From: Bacillus sp. CH30_1T | GTDB taxonomy: Bacteria; Bacillota; Bacilli; Bacillales; Bacillaceae_B | NCBI RefSeq assembly: GCF_008364765.1 | Contig: NZ_VTUY01000008.1 | Span: 1-64,000 of the forward strand | Direction: 5' to 3' | DNA: 64,000 bases | In this document: positions 1-9,442 of the stretch, piece after piece | Layout: each line of letters opens with the position of its first letter | Position numbering within the stretch: the stretch's first letter is position 1 | Program-made: the position numbers and the translations under genes | The notes under the pieces: generated by a model | What the model saw: only the letters and a program-made list of their open reading frames with translations | Told to the model about the DNA's origin: nothing | Databases searched by the model: none

Positions 1-364
<364 letters not shown>

Positions 365-539
365 ACAAAGAGTCATTTTTTAAATGAACGATAATTGGTC
401 GGTATTCGGCTTTCTTGACATCAATTCTTTATCTAGTTTTCAGGGAATAAATTTTATACGGAATTATAAAAAAAGCCTTGAAAAAATATATCTACACGAT
501 ATAATAGTACTTGTCCTTGAAAAAGAGACAAGAAAATAG

Positions 540-656
<117 letters not shown>

Positions 657-666
657 TTTATATTTT

Positions 667-742
667 GGAGGATTAGCTCAGCTGGGAGAGCATCTGCCTT
701 ACAAGCAGAGGGTCGGCGGTTCGATCCCGTCATCCTCCACCA
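667..742 (+). tRNA. tRNA-Val (TAC)
   Basis: Full cloverleaf. The 7-bp acceptor GGAGGAT pairs with ATCCTCC, the anticodon loop is CTTACAA (anticodon TAC), and CCA is encoded. It is the first of 21 clustered tRNAs. The order of amino acids matches B. subtilis trnB throughout. Confidence 0.97.
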
Positions 743-858
743 AGTTTTTTTACGAAAGTAAAATAAACTTCATTTTATTTTTGCACCAGCAAAATATCTT
801 TCCTTGAACTGCTTCTGTGAAGTAACTTTCCATTAAGACTTCATATGAAAGTGAATAT

Positions 859-934
<76 letters not shown>

Positions 935-963
935 TTTCGGTTTTAAATATCATCTTTTCAGAT

Positions 964-1039
964 GAGCCATTAGCTCAGTTGGTAGAGCATCTGACTTTTA
1001 ATCAGAGGGTCGAAGGTTCGAGTCCTTCATGGCTCACCA
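964..1039 (+). tRNA. tRNA-Lys (TTT)
   Basis: Acceptor GAGCCAT pairs fully with ATGGCTC. The loop CTTTTAA gives anticodon TTT. CCA is encoded. Confidence 0.97.
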
Positions 1040-1074
1040 TAGATTTTTGCATAAGCAGAATATCTTACCATCAT

Positions 1075-1159
1075 GCGGGTGTGGCGGAATTGGCAGACGC
1101 ACCAGACTTAGGATCTGGCGCCGCAAGGCGTGGGGGTTCAAGTCCCTTCACCCGCACCA
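1075..1159 (+). tRNA. tRNA-Leu (TAG)
   Basis: Type II tRNA with a long variable arm. Acceptor GCGGGTG pairs with CACCCGC. The loop CTTAGGA gives anticodon TAG. CCA is encoded. Confidence 0.97.
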
Positions 1160-1167
1160 TTCATTTT

Positions 1168-1242
1168 GCGGAAGTAGTTCAGTGGTAGAACACCACCTTG
1201 CCAAGGTGGGGGTCGCGGGTTCGAATCCCGTCTTCCGCTCCA
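1168..1242 (+). tRNA. tRNA-Gly (GCC)
   Basis: Acceptor GCGGAAG pairs with CTTCCGC. The loop TTGCCAA gives anticodon GCC. The discriminator is T and CCA is encoded. It lies 8 bp after tRNA-Leu. Confidence 0.97.
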
Positions 1243-1251
1243 GAAGACTTT

Positions 1252-1340
1252 GCCGGGGTGGCGGAACTGGCAGACGCACAGGACTTAAAATCCTGCGGTA
1301 GGTGACTACCGTACCGGTTCGATTCCGGTCCTCGGCACCA
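1252..1340 (+). tRNA. tRNA-Leu (TAA)
   Basis: Type II tRNA with an extended variable arm. Acceptor GCCGGGG pairs with CCTCGGC, including one G-T wobble. The loop CTTAAAA gives anticodon TAA. CCA is encoded. Confidence 0.97.
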
Positions 1341-1410
1341 AGATTTTTTGCGAGAGCAAAATAATCTTCCTTAATTTGCTTAAGCAAATAAGGAGCAATA
1401 ATAGAATTAT

Positions 1411-1487
1411 GCGCCCGTAGCTCAATTGGATAGAGCGTTTGACTACGGATCAAAAGGTTAGGGGTTCGACTCCTCTCGGGCGCGCCA
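1411..1487 (+). tRNA. tRNA-Arg (ACG)
   Basis: Acceptor GCGCCCG pairs with CGGGCGC. The loop CTACGGA gives anticodon ACG, whose first base is normally deaminated to inosine. CCA is encoded. Confidence 0.97.
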
Positions 1488-1493
1488 TATTAT

Positions 1494-1570
1494 CGGGAAG
1501 TAGCTCAGCTTGGTAGAGCACTTGGTTTGGGACCAAGGGGTCGCAGGTTCGAATCCTGTCTTCCCGACCA
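1494..1570 (+). tRNA. tRNA-Pro (TGG)
   Basis: Acceptor CGGGAAG pairs with CTTCCCG. The loop TTTGGGA gives anticodon TGG. CCA is encoded. Confidence 0.97.
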
Positions 1571-1578
1571 CCTTATTT

Positions 1579-1654
1579 GGGGCCTTAGCTCAGCTGGGAG
1601 AGCGCCTGCTTTGCACGCAGGAGGTCAGCGGTTCGATCCCGCTAGGCTCCACCA
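1579..1654 (+). tRNA. tRNA-Ala (TGC)
   Basis: Acceptor GGGGCCT pairs with AGGCTCC and includes the G3-T70 wobble that identifies alanine tRNA. The loop TTTGCAC gives anticodon TGC. CCA is encoded. Confidence 0.97.
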
Positions 1655-1735
1655 AGTTCTTTTGCTAAAGCAAAAGAAACTTAAGTGATATTTGAGAAAT
1701 CCATTTATCAATTATTTTGATATTAAATGTATCTT

Positions 1736-1812
1736 GGCGGTGTAGCTCAGCTGGCTAGAGCGTACGGTTCATACCCGTGAGGTCGGGGGTTCGATCCCCT
1801 CCGCCGCTACCA
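1736..1812 (+). tRNA. tRNA-Met (CAT), elongator
   Basis: Acceptor GGCGGTG pairs with CGCCGCT, and the loop TTCATAC gives CAT. It is called the elongator because positions 4 and 5 of the acceptor are G, unlike the neighbouring CAT tRNA, and because its place matches Met in the B. subtilis cluster. CCA is encoded. Confidence 0.9.
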
Positions 1813-1816
1813 AAAG

Positions 1817-1893
1817 GGACCTTTAGCTCAGTTGGTTAGAGCAGACGGCTCATAACCGTCCGGTCGTAGGTTCGAGTCCTACAAGGTCCACCA
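1817..1893 (+). tRNA. tRNA-Ile2 (CAT, lysidine-type)
   Basis: A second CAT tRNA lies 4 bp after the first. Acceptor GGACCTT has C4-G69 and C5-G68, which are known determinants for lysidine synthase TilS. Its place matches the Ile-CAT gene of B. subtilis trnB. It probably reads ATA after conversion of C34 to lysidine. The Met/Ile2 split is inferred from these features. Confidence 0.82.
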
Positions 1894-1909
1894 AGTACCA
1901 TTTCAATAC

Positions 1910-2002
1910 GGAGGAATACCCAAGTCCGGCTGAAGGGATCGGTCTTGAAAACCGACAGGGGTGTCATAGCCCGCGGGGGTTCGAATCCCCCTTCCTCCTC
2001 CA
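1910..2002 (+). tRNA. tRNA-Ser (TGA)
   Basis: Type II tRNA with a long variable arm. Acceptor GGAGGAA pairs with TTCCTCC. The loop CTTGAAA gives anticodon TGA. CCA is encoded. Confidence 0.97.
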
Positions 2003-2038
2003 TATTTCCTTTTATGGGAAATTTCATATTTATATCGT

Positions 2039-2112
<74 letters not shown>

Positions 2113-2161
2113 TACCATTGTTGACTTAGGATAGGATAATTCTTGATGAGTCACGCATGGA

Positions 2162-2320
2162 TAGTTATTTTCGCTGTCGCGAGGTAATGATAGCTATTTT
2201 GCTATCGCAAGTAATGAAAGTTATTTTGCTATCGCAAGTAATGAAAGTTATTTTGCTATCGCAAGTAATGAAAGTTATTTTGCTGACGCAAGGTAATGAT
2301 AGCTATTTTGCTATCGCAAA
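2162..2320 (+). repeat. Tandem 27-bp hairpin repeat in tRNA spacer
   Basis: Six head-to-tail units begin at about 2162, 2191, 2218, 2245, 2272 and 2300. Units 3 and 4 are identical 27-mers; the others differ by a few bases or by 1-2 bp in length. Each contains a short palindrome of the type TTTTGCTATCGCAA. The array fills most of the fMet-Asp spacer. No start codon with a ribosome site makes it likely to be coding. Confidence 0.9.
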
Positions 2321-2327
2321 AAGCTTT

Positions 2328-2404
2328 GGTCCGGTAGTTCAGTTGGTTAGAATGCCTGCCTGTCACGCAGGAGGTCGCGGGTTCGAGTCCCGTCCGGACC
2401 GCCA
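2328..2404 (+). tRNA. tRNA-Asp (GTC)
   Basis: Acceptor GGTCCGG pairs with CCGGACC. The loop CTGTCAC gives anticodon GTC. The discriminator is G and CCA is encoded. Confidence 0.97.
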
Positions 2405-2455
2405 TTTTCTTTTGATAAAATTATGGTTCATAATTAAATATTTTACTCTAAGTAA

Positions 2456-2531
2456 GGCTCAGTAGCTCAGTTGGTAGAGCAATGGACTGAAAATCCATGT
2501 GTCGGCGGTTCGATTCCGTCCTGAGCCACCA
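2456..2531 (+). tRNA. tRNA-Phe (GAA)
   Basis: Acceptor GGCTCAG pairs with CTGAGCC. The loop CTGAAAA gives anticodon GAA. CCA is encoded. Confidence 0.97.
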
Positions 2532-2552
2532 TTTTCTATTTGAAGACACTAT

Positions 2553-2629
2553 GGCGATTGTGGCGAAGTGGTTAACGCACCTGATTGTGGTTCAGGCATT
2601 CGTGGGTTCGATTCCCATCAGTCGCCCCA
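2553..2629 (+). tRNA. tRNA-His (GTG)
   Basis: The extra G-1 typical of histidine tRNA is encoded and faces C73. The loop TTGTGGT gives anticodon GTG. CCA is encoded. Confidence 0.96.
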
Positions 2630-2649
2630 TATTTTCTTATATAAATTGT

Positions 2650-2723
2650 GCGGGTGTAGTTTAGTGGTAAAACCTCAGCCTTCCAAGCTGATGATGAGGG
2701 TTCGATTCCCTTCACCCGCTCCA
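2650..2723 (+). tRNA. tRNA-Gly (TCC)
   Basis: Acceptor GCGGGTG pairs with CACCCGC. The loop CTTCCAA gives anticodon TCC. CCA is encoded. Confidence 0.97.
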
Positions 2724-2738
2724 ATTATTACTCTTAAT

Positions 2739-2815
<77 letters not shown>

Positions 2816-2824
2816 TTTCATTAT

Positions 2825-2899
2825 TCCGCAGTAGCTCAGTGGTAGAGCTATCGGCTGTTAACCGATCGGTCGCAAGTTCGAATCTTGCCTGCGGAGCCA
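2825..2899 (+). tRNA. tRNA-Asn (GTT)
   Basis: Acceptor TCCGCAG pairs with CTGCGGA. The anticodon is GTT and the discriminator is G. CCA is encoded. Confidence 0.97.
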
Positions 2900-2906
2900 A
2901 TAATAC

Positions 2907-2997
2907 GGGGAAGTACTCAAGTGGCTGAAGAGGCGCCCCTGCTAAGGGTGTAGGTCGGGCAACCGGCGCGAGGGTTCAAATCCCTCCTTCTCCGCCA
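2907..2997 (+). tRNA. tRNA-Ser (GCT)
   Basis: Type II tRNA with a long variable arm. Acceptor GGGGAAG pairs with CTTCTCC through one G-T wobble. The loop CTGCTAA gives anticodon GCT. CCA is encoded. Confidence 0.96.
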
Positions 2998-3003
2998 TAT
3001 TAT

Positions 3004-3075
3004 GGCCCATTGGTCAAGCGGTTAAGACACCGCCCTTTCACGGCGGTAACACGGGTTCGAATCCCGTATGGGTCA
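3004..3075 (+). tRNA. tRNA-Glu (TTC), no encoded CCA
   Basis: Acceptor GGCCCAT pairs with ATGGGTC. The loop CTTTCAC gives anticodon TTC. The genome reads TCT after the discriminator, so CCA is not encoded. It is the last tRNA of the cluster and is followed at once by a terminator. Confidence 0.95.
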
Positions 3076-3078
3076 TCT

Positions 3079-3112
3079 AAAAAAAGACTATCATTTTTGA
3101 TAGTCTTTTTTT
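3079..3112 (+). terminator. Terminator of the rRNA-tRNA operon
   Basis: Stem GACTATCA/TGATAGTC flanked by A-run and T-run, directly after tRNA-Glu. It ends the rRNA-tRNA transcript. Confidence 0.9.
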
Positions 3113-3119
3113 GTTGTAC

Positions 3120-3894
3120 AAAGTTGTACAAAGTAGAAAATGGTGGTCATTTTATTAAAAATAGAATAAAAACATGACTAAATAAAGAGATTTAATTGAA
3201 TATGGAGCCAGATCTGCACTAAAATATGCGGTTTTACATGAGAAAATGCTTCTACTTCTGTACGAGGGATATATTATCGACATTCATCATTATACTTTCA
3301 ACTTGCCCTTGTTTATTATCAACTTCAGCACTATACTTTTCATCTCAATTTTTCAATATAATATGTGAGGATTTGAGTAAACATTCATTCAGTTGTCATT
3401 GAAGAGTAAAAAGCAGCAATCACCTCGTAATCTCTCCATTAATCGTCTCCAGGTATTTACTAACCCCCAACCGCCTACAAAGATTACACTATGCATGATT
3501 TCTCCTTAGCTACCCGTTATGATTCATTAGAACAAGTTCATTCACCCTAAGCATTCAGCTTGCATATTTATCATCCATTACTAATTCCTCCTCAATTCGA
3601 CATCGCCATGCTCCTCACAACCAGCTAATAGCGATACAAAATACCGGAATCCTTCTGCATTTCCAGCAAATTTCACTTTTTATAATATTAAAAATTTCGA
3701 CAAATTTCGCTATAAATTCAACACGTTTCCCCTATGTTCTTCCAATGTAAACCTTACCATTTAGTAAGACTTTCCAAAAGTGAACCATTTTATCATAAGC
3801 ATGTAGGAAATTGTCGTAATTGAGCGACGATAATAAAGAGGATTTTGATGAAGTTGAAAGAAATGTAGTAAGTAGATTGAAAAATGTAGGTGAG
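3120..3894. other. AT-rich intergenic stretch without a convincing gene
   Basis: No long ORF with a credible ribosome site lies between the tRNA terminator and glgB. On the minus strand a 35-codon ORF (3389-3496) has AAGGAG before its ATG, and another ATG near 3577 has a GGAGG but stops after six codons. These look like gene remnants or chance. The direct repeat TTGTACAAAG (two copies, 3114-3133) is also present. The glg promoter must lie in the right part, but I cannot place it. Confidence 0.5.
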
Positions 3895-5757
3895 ATGATG
3901 AACGCAATGACCATTTCAGATTATGATGTTTTTTTGTTTCATGAGGGAAATTTGCAGCAGGCCTATCAGTTTATGGGTTCACATGTGAGAAGAGATTCCA
4001 CTGGGGCCTATACAGAATTTTGCGTTTGGGCACCGAAAGCAAGACATGTTTCAGTGGTTGGATCTTTTAATCATTGGAATGGAGCCGGGTATGAACTTGC
4101 ACGGCGGAATAACGAAGGTTTATGGACAATTCGCATTGATGAGGATCTATCGGGAGAAACGTATAAGTACGAGATTATCACTCTATCAGGTTTAAAGAAG
4201 CTGAAGGCGGATCCATACGGTTTTGCTTCTGAGAAGCGTCCAAATACTGCAAGTGTGGTGTATGAGCTGCAGGGATTTTCTTGGGGGGATGAGAAGTGGC
4301 TGGAGAATCGAGCCAGTTCGACGGTCTATGACAAGCCTATGGCGATTTATGAAGTACATTTGGGCACATGGAAGAAGAAAGCGGGGAAGTTTCTTTCTTA
4401 TAAGGAATTAGCTCAGCAATTAATTCCTCATGTGAAAGAACAAGGATTTACACATATTGAGTTGCTGCCTGTCACGGAGCATCCGTTTGATCGTTCTTGG
4501 GGGTATCAGGGTACTGGTTATTATTCTCCGACTAGTCGCTACGGCTCACCTCATGAATTGATGGCGTTCGTGAATGAATGTCATTTACATAATATCGGCG
4601 TGATTCTGGATTGGGTCCCGGGTCATTTTTGTAAAGATGCCCACGGGTTATATGAATTTGATGGTTCGTTTGCTTTTGAGTATGGAGAGGAACGTGACCG
4701 TGAGAATTATACGTGGGGAACGGCAAATTTTGATTTAGGTAAAGGGGAAGTGAGAAGCTTCCTGATTTCGAATGCACGTTTCTGGATGGATCTGTATCAT
4801 ATTGATGGATTCCGGATTGATGCAGTGGCCAATATTATTTACTGGGCAAACCAGGGAGAGCTCGCTCCTAATGAGGGAGCCTTACAGTTTTTAAAAAACT
4901 TGAATAAGGCCGTTTTTGAGTATGACTCTTCTATTTTGATGATAGCAGAGGATTCTACAGACTGGCCTCAGGTGACGTCCCCTGTTCATTATGGAGGGCT
5001 TGGCTTTAATTATAAGTGGAATATGGGATGGATGAATGACGTCCTTAAATATATGGAAACAGATACCTCTGAAAGAAGGCATGTACATTCTCTTATAACA
5101 TTTTCATTGTTATATGCGTATTCAGAGAATTATGTGCTTCCATTTTCCCATGACGAAGTGGTACATGGGAAGAAGTCATTATTGAATAAAATGCCTGGTG
5201 ATTACTGGCAGAAATTTGCTCAATACCGGCTGCTCCTGAGCTATATGATGGCTCATCCAGGGAAGAAGCTTCTGTTTATGGGGAGTGAACTTGCCCCGTT
5301 TTCAGAGTGGAAGGATTTAGAGCAATTAGATTGGCATTTATTGGATTACGATTTTCATCACAAATTCAATTCATATTTTAAAGAGCTTATGCATTTATAT
5401 AAAGGTGCTGAACCATTATTCCAAATGGATCACCGTTCAGAAGGATTTGAATGGGTGGATGTGGATAATAGTGAGCAGCAGATATTCTCTTTTATCAGAA
5501 ATGGGAAAGAGAAGGGGGATCATCTTGTAGTGATCTGTAATTTCAGCCCTCATGTGTATCATCATTATAAGGTGGGTGTAAATAAGGTTTCATCTTATGA
5601 AGAAATTTGGAATAGCGATGATGAACGATTTGGTGGTTCTCATCAGGTGAATCCGTTGCCTCTTATTGTGCACAATGAGTCGTACCACGGAAGAGATGGA
5701 TATGTGGAAATGACGATTCCACCATACGCAGCCGTTTATTTAAAACCAATAGATTGA
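3895..5757 (+). CDS. glgB: 1,4-alpha-glucan branching enzyme GlgB
   Basis: This enzyme moves short alpha-1,4-glucan chains to alpha-1,6 positions during glycogen synthesis in the cytoplasm. The protein has an N-terminal CBM48-type domain ([16 protein letters not shown]), then a GH13 catalytic barrel with the branching-enzyme segments [24 protein letters not shown] and [12 protein letters not shown], which hold the Asp, Glu and Asp catalytic residues, and a C-terminal beta domain. The reading frame is open back to a TTG at 3820, but homologues begin close to the ATG at 3895 or 3898, where AGGTGAG lies just upstream, so I prefer the short form of about 620 residues. It is the first gene of glgBCDAP; glgC follows after 16 bp. 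Confidence 0.94.
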   Translation: MMNAMTISDYDVFLFHEGNLQQAYQFMGSHVRRDSTGAYTEFCVWAPKARHVSVVGSFNHWNGAGYELARRNNEGLWTIRIDEDLSGETYKYEIITLSGLKKLKADPYGFASEKRPNTASVVYELQGFSWGDEKWLENRASSTVYDKPMAIYEVHLGTWKKKAGKFLSYKELAQQLIPHVKEQGFTHIELLPVTEHPFDRSWGYQGTGYYSPTSRYGSPHELMAFVNECHLHNIGVILDWVPGHFCKDAHGLYEFDGSFAFEYGEERDRENYTWGTANFDLGKGEVRSFLISNARFWMDLYHIDGFRIDAVANIIYWANQGELAPNEGALQFLKNLNKAVFEYDSSILMIAEDSTDWPQVTSPVHYGGLGFNYKWNMGWMNDVLKYMETDTSERRHVHSLITFSLLYAYSENYVLPFSHDEVVHGKKSLLNKMPGDYWQKFAQYRLLLSYMMAHPGKKLLFMGSELAPFSEWKDLEQLDWHLLDYDFHHKFNSYFKELMHLYKGAEPLFQMDHRSEGFEWVDVDNSEQQIFSFIRNGKEKGDHLVVICNFSPHVYHHYKVGVNKVSSYEEIWNSDDERFGGSHQVNPLPLIVHNESYHGRDGYVEMTIPPYAAVYLKPID

Positions 5758-5773
5758 AAGGGGAGAGAAAAGG

Positions 5774-6931
5774 ATGGGAAAAGGTAGATGTGTAGCGATG
5801 TTATTAGCAGGTGGAAAAGGGAGCCGGTTAAGCTCATTGACGAAGAGCCTGGCAAAACCAGCTGTACCGTTTGGAGGGAAATACCGCATCATTGATTTCA
5901 CATTGAGCAATTGTACAAACTCCGGGATTGATACGGTAGGTGTCCTTACTCAGTACCAACCATTAGTATTGAATTCTTATATCGGGATTGGAAGTGCATG
6001 GGATCTTGATCGTAAAAATGGTGGAGTGACCGTACTGCCGCCTTATGCGGAATCATCTGAGATGCGCTGGTATACGGGAACGGCCAGTGCAATCTATCAA
6101 AATATGAATTATCTTGAGCAATATGATCCTGAATATGTATTGATTCTATCGGGAGATCACATTTACAAGATGGATTACAGCAAAATGCTGGATTATCACA
6201 TTGAGAAGAAAGCGGATGTCTCGATTTCTGTGATTGAAGTAGGCTGGGATGAGGCAAGCAGGTTCGGTCTTATGAACACGAATGAAGAAATGAGAATCAC
6301 GGAGTTTGAGGAAAAACCGGCTTTTCCTAAGAGTAATCTAGCTTCGATGGGTATCTATATCTTCAACTATTCAGTGCTTAAAGATTACTTGGAGATGGAT
6401 GAGCGAAATCCCGATTCCAGCCATGACTTTGGCAAGGATGTTATCCCTTTGCTGCTTGATGAGAAGAAAAAGCTGATGGCTTATCCGTTTAAAGGGTACT
6501 GGAAAGATGTCGGGACGGTTAAGAGCCTATGGGAAGCCAATATGGACTTGATTGATGAGGAAAATGAGCTGAATCTGTTCGATCACGACTGGAGAGTGTA
6601 TTCAGTAAATCCAAATGAGCCGCCACAATATATTTCTGAAGAAGCCTCTGTTGAGGGATCTCTTGTGAACGAAGGATGTACGATTGAGGGTACCATCCGC
6701 AAATCCGTCCTGTTCCAAGGAACCACAGTGAAAAAGGGAGCGTATGTCAGTCGCTCAGTCATTATGCCGGATGCTGTCATTGGGGAAAATGCCTATATCG
6801 AGCAGGCGATCGTACCGTCGAATGTCAAGGTGCCGAGCGGTCTATGCATCATGCCCGAAGAAGAATCGGATGAAATCATCTTGGTAACGGAATCATTCAT
6901 TGAAACACTACTGGAACAAGAAAAAGTGTAA
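5774..6931 (+). CDS. glgC: Glucose-1-phosphate adenylyltransferase GlgC
   Basis: GlgC makes ADP-glucose from ATP and glucose-1-phosphate, the committed step of bacterial glycogen synthesis. The N-terminal nucleotidyltransferase domain shows the GGKGSRL loop and the following [15 protein letters not shown] segment. The C-terminal part has the left-handed beta-helix hexapeptides ([20 protein letters not shown]). At 385 aa it has the usual Bacillus length. The start has AGGGGAGAG upstream. In B. subtilis the enzyme works with GlgD, encoded next. Confidence 0.96.
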   Translation: MGKGRCVAMLLAGGKGSRLSSLTKSLAKPAVPFGGKYRIIDFTLSNCTNSGIDTVGVLTQYQPLVLNSYIGIGSAWDLDRKNGGVTVLPPYAESSEMRWYTGTASAIYQNMNYLEQYDPEYVLILSGDHIYKMDYSKMLDYHIEKKADVSISVIEVGWDEASRFGLMNTNEEMRITEFEEKPAFPKSNLASMGIYIFNYSVLKDYLEMDERNPDSSHDFGKDVIPLLLDEKKKLMAYPFKGYWKDVGTVKSLWEANMDLIDEENELNLFDHDWRVYSVNPNEPPQYISEEASVEGSLVNEGCTIEGTIRKSVLFQGTTVKKGAYVSRSVIMPDAVIGENAYIEQAIVPSNVKVPSGLCIMPEEESDEIILVTESFIETLLEQEKV

Positions 6932-6971
6932 AGGTTGAAGAACACATTACAACATAAGAGGAGGAAGTGTT

Positions 6972-8000
6972 TTGAAAAATACTATGCTTGGAGTTATTGA
7001 TGCTACTAGTTACTATGATTCGTTAGAGGATTTACTGTTACATCGTTCATTAGCAGCCCTTCCGATTGCGGGCAGATACCGCTTGATCGACTTTGTACTC
7101 TCCAATATGGTGAATTCAGATATTGGTTCCGTTGCGATCTTCCCTAAGTTTCAATACCGTTCCCTTATGGACCACCTTGGATCGGGGAAGAACTGGGATC
7201 TGAACCGAAAGCGTGATGGCTTGTTCTTCTTCCCGGCACCAGGCTTGGAAGCAAGTGAAGAGGGTGTGGGGGCATTTAATCACTTCGCACATCACCTGGA
7301 CTATTTTAATCGAAGTACACAGGAATACGCGTTGATCAGCAATTGCTTTACGTTATGTAATATTGACTACCAACCGGTCCTGGAGCGCCATATAAGAATC
7401 GGCTGTGATATAACGGAAATGCGTCATAACGGAAACTCTTTAGACATGTACTTGGTGAAAACGAAAACGCTTATTGATTTGATCCAGAAACGACGTGAAA
7501 CAGGCTATACATGTATGCAGGATGTCGTAGAGGACATGGATAGCGGCTTTAAGGTGTGCGGCTATGAGCATGATGGATTTGTTCAAACGATTGATTGCAT
7601 TGAAGAATACTATGATGCCAGCATGAAGCTAAGGAACTTATCTTATTGGAAAGAGCTGTTCAAGAAAGATATGCCAATCTATACAAAGGTGAAGGATGAG
7701 CCGCCTACACGCTATACATCAGCTGCAAGTGTGAAAAATAGCATCATCGCCAATGGATGCTTCATTGAAGGCCAAGTGAAGAATTCTACGATGTTCAGAG
7801 CGGTCAAGGTTGGAAAAAACACAACGATTTCGGGCAGCATCATTATGCAGAAGAGCCAAATTGGAGATAACTGTGTACTAGAGAATGTGATCTTAGATAA
7901 AGATGTGAAAATTGAGGATGGAGTAAAGCTTATCGGAGATCCAAACAACCCAATAGTCATTCGCAAAGGGATGATTCAAGGAGCGCTGATGAATTCGTGA
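6972..8000 (+). CDS. glgD: GlgD, regulatory subunit of ADP-glucose pyrophosphorylase
   Basis: A GlgC paralogue of 342 aa. It keeps the fold (AGRYRLIDFVLSNM near the N-terminus and beta-helix repeats at the C-terminus) but lacks the GGxGxRL nucleotide loop, so it is probably not catalytic alone. In B. subtilis and Geobacillus, GlgD associates with GlgC and raises its activity. It uses a TTG start with GAGGAGG upstream. Its stop overlaps the GTG of glgA by 4 bp, suggesting translational coupling. Confidence 0.94.
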   Translation: MKNTMLGVIDATSYYDSLEDLLLHRSLAALPIAGRYRLIDFVLSNMVNSDIGSVAIFPKFQYRSLMDHLGSGKNWDLNRKRDGLFFFPAPGLEASEEGVGAFNHFAHHLDYFNRSTQEYALISNCFTLCNIDYQPVLERHIRIGCDITEMRHNGNSLDMYLVKTKTLIDLIQKRRETGYTCMQDVVEDMDSGFKVCGYEHDGFVQTIDCIEEYYDASMKLRNLSYWKELFKKDMPIYTKVKDEPPTRYTSAASVKNSIIANGCFIEGQVKNSTMFRAVKVGKNTTISGSIIMQKSQIGDNCVLENVILDKDVKIEDGVKLIGDPNNPIVIRKGMIQGALMNS

Positions 8001-9442
8001 AAGTGTTATTTGTAGTATCCGAGTGTGTCCCTTTTATTAAATCTGGAGGCTTAGCGGACGTTGCAGGTGCCCTGCCTAAGGAGTTAAGAAGTTTAGGGAC
8101 GGATGTCAGGGTGATTCTGCCTAAATACGGTGGAATCCCTCATGAGTTTCGTTCAAAGATGAAACGAAAGAAAGAGTTTTTCGTGTCAGTCGGTTGGCGA
8201 AATCAGTATTGTGGTATTGAAGAGTACAATGAAAATGGAGTAACGTATTATTTTATCGACAATGAATATTATTTTAATCGTGATCGTCTATACGGTTATT
8301 TTGATGATGGGGAGCGATTCGCGTACTTTACAAGAGCCGTATTGGAAAGTATCGCTGTTCTTGATTTTTATCCAGATGTGATTCATTGTCATGACTGGCA
8401 CACTGGCATGGTTCCGTTCTTATTGAGAAGCGAGTATCAGGAGAGACCGGGCTATTCATTTATCCGTAGCGTGTTCACGATTCATAATCTTCAATTTCAG
8501 GGAATTTACCCTAAACAGGTGGTGACTGACTTGTTAGGCATCCCCGAGAGGTATTTTCATCATGAATACCTAGAGTTTTATGGAAATATCAATTTCATGA
8601 AAGGTGCGCTCATTTCTTCGGATTTTGTCACAACTGTGAGTCCTACATATAAAGAGGAAATCCTCACGCCTTATTATGGAGAAAAGCTTCATAATATCCT
8701 TGGTCAACGGTATAACCAATTATTGGGTATCCTGAATGGGATCGATGATGAAGTGTACAATCCTGATGAGGGAGAGTTTCCTTATTTCAGCGGTAACCTT
8801 CATGGAAAGAAGCAGGCAAAGCGCCATCTGCAAAAAAGCCTGGGACTGGAGGAGAATGAAGGTATCCCTCTTGTATCCATCATTTCAAGGTTAACGAACC
8901 AAAAGGGGCTTGAACTGGTCAGAGGCGTCTTTCATGAAATGATCCAGGAAAATGTTCAGTTTGTTCTGTTGGGAACAGGGGATTGGGAGTTTGAACAGTT
9001 CTTCAGGGAGATGGAATGGACGTATCCTGATAAGGTCAGAGTGCAAATCGGATTTAATGAGGAACTGGCAAAACAGATCTATTCTGCCAGTGATTTATTC
9101 CTGATGCCTTCTAAGTTCGAGCCGTGTGGACTGGGTCAATTAATTGCCATGAGATATGGAGCCCTTCCACTTGTCCGGGAGACCGGTGGATTGAACGATA
9201 CAGTTGAATCCTATAATGAAGAAACGAAGACAGGAAACGGTTTTTCGTTTAAGAACTTTAATGCTCACGATATGCTCTACACTTATCGAAGAGCTCTATC
9301 GTATTTCTACGAAGATCCGGAAACATGGAATCATATTGTACGAACTGCAATGAATAAAGATTATAGTTGGGCCCAATCGGCCTTTAAGTATAATCAACTA
9401 TATGCTGACCTGGTATCAAGGAGTGAAAGCCATGTTTTCTGA
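7997..9442 (+). CDS. glgA: Glycogen synthase GlgA (ADP-glucose type)
   Basis: GlgA transfers glucose from ADP-glucose to the non-reducing end of a glucan. At 481 aa it fits the GT5 family. The N-terminal substrate loop KSGGLADVAGALP corresponds to the KTGGL motif. The C-terminal GT-B domain carries SKFEPCGLGQL, with the conserved Glu of the family. The GTG start lies inside the end of glgD, with AAGGAG about 15 bp upstream. Confidence 0.95.
   Translation: MKVLFVVSECVPFIKSGGLADVAGALPKELRSLGTDVRVILPKYGGIPHEFRSKMKRKKEFFVSVGWRNQYCGIEEYNENGVTYYFIDNEYYFNRDRLYGYFDDGERFAYFTRAVLESIAVLDFYPDVIHCHDWHTGMVPFLLRSEYQERPGYSFIRSVFTIHNLQFQGIYPKQVVTDLLGIPERYFHHEYLEFYGNINFMKGALISSDFVTTVSPTYKEEILTPYYGEKLHNILGQRYNQLLGILNGIDDEVYNPDEGEFPYFSGNLHGKKQAKRHLQKSLGLEENEGIPLVSIISRLTNQKGLELVRGVFHEMIQENVQFVLLGTGDWEFEQFFREMEWTYPDKVRVQIGFNEELAKQIYSASDLFLMPSKFEPCGLGQLIAMRYGALPLVRETGGLNDTVESYNEETKTGNGFSFKNFNAHDMLYTYRRALSYFYEDPETWNHIVRTAMNKDYSWAQSAFKYNQLYADLVSRSESHVF

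Noticed and set aside
2162..2320. CRISPR array
   Set aside because: Units are tandem without unique spacers and have no cas genes; it is a simple tandem hairpin repeat.
3389..3496. 35-codon minus-strand ORF as a gene
   Set aside because: It has a good ribosome site but no recognisable product and lies in a decayed AT-rich stretch; kept only as a note.
3732..3914. 60-codon minus-strand ORF opposite the glgB start
   Set aside because: No ribosome site; it overlaps the start of glgB and its composition looks like antisense of a leader.
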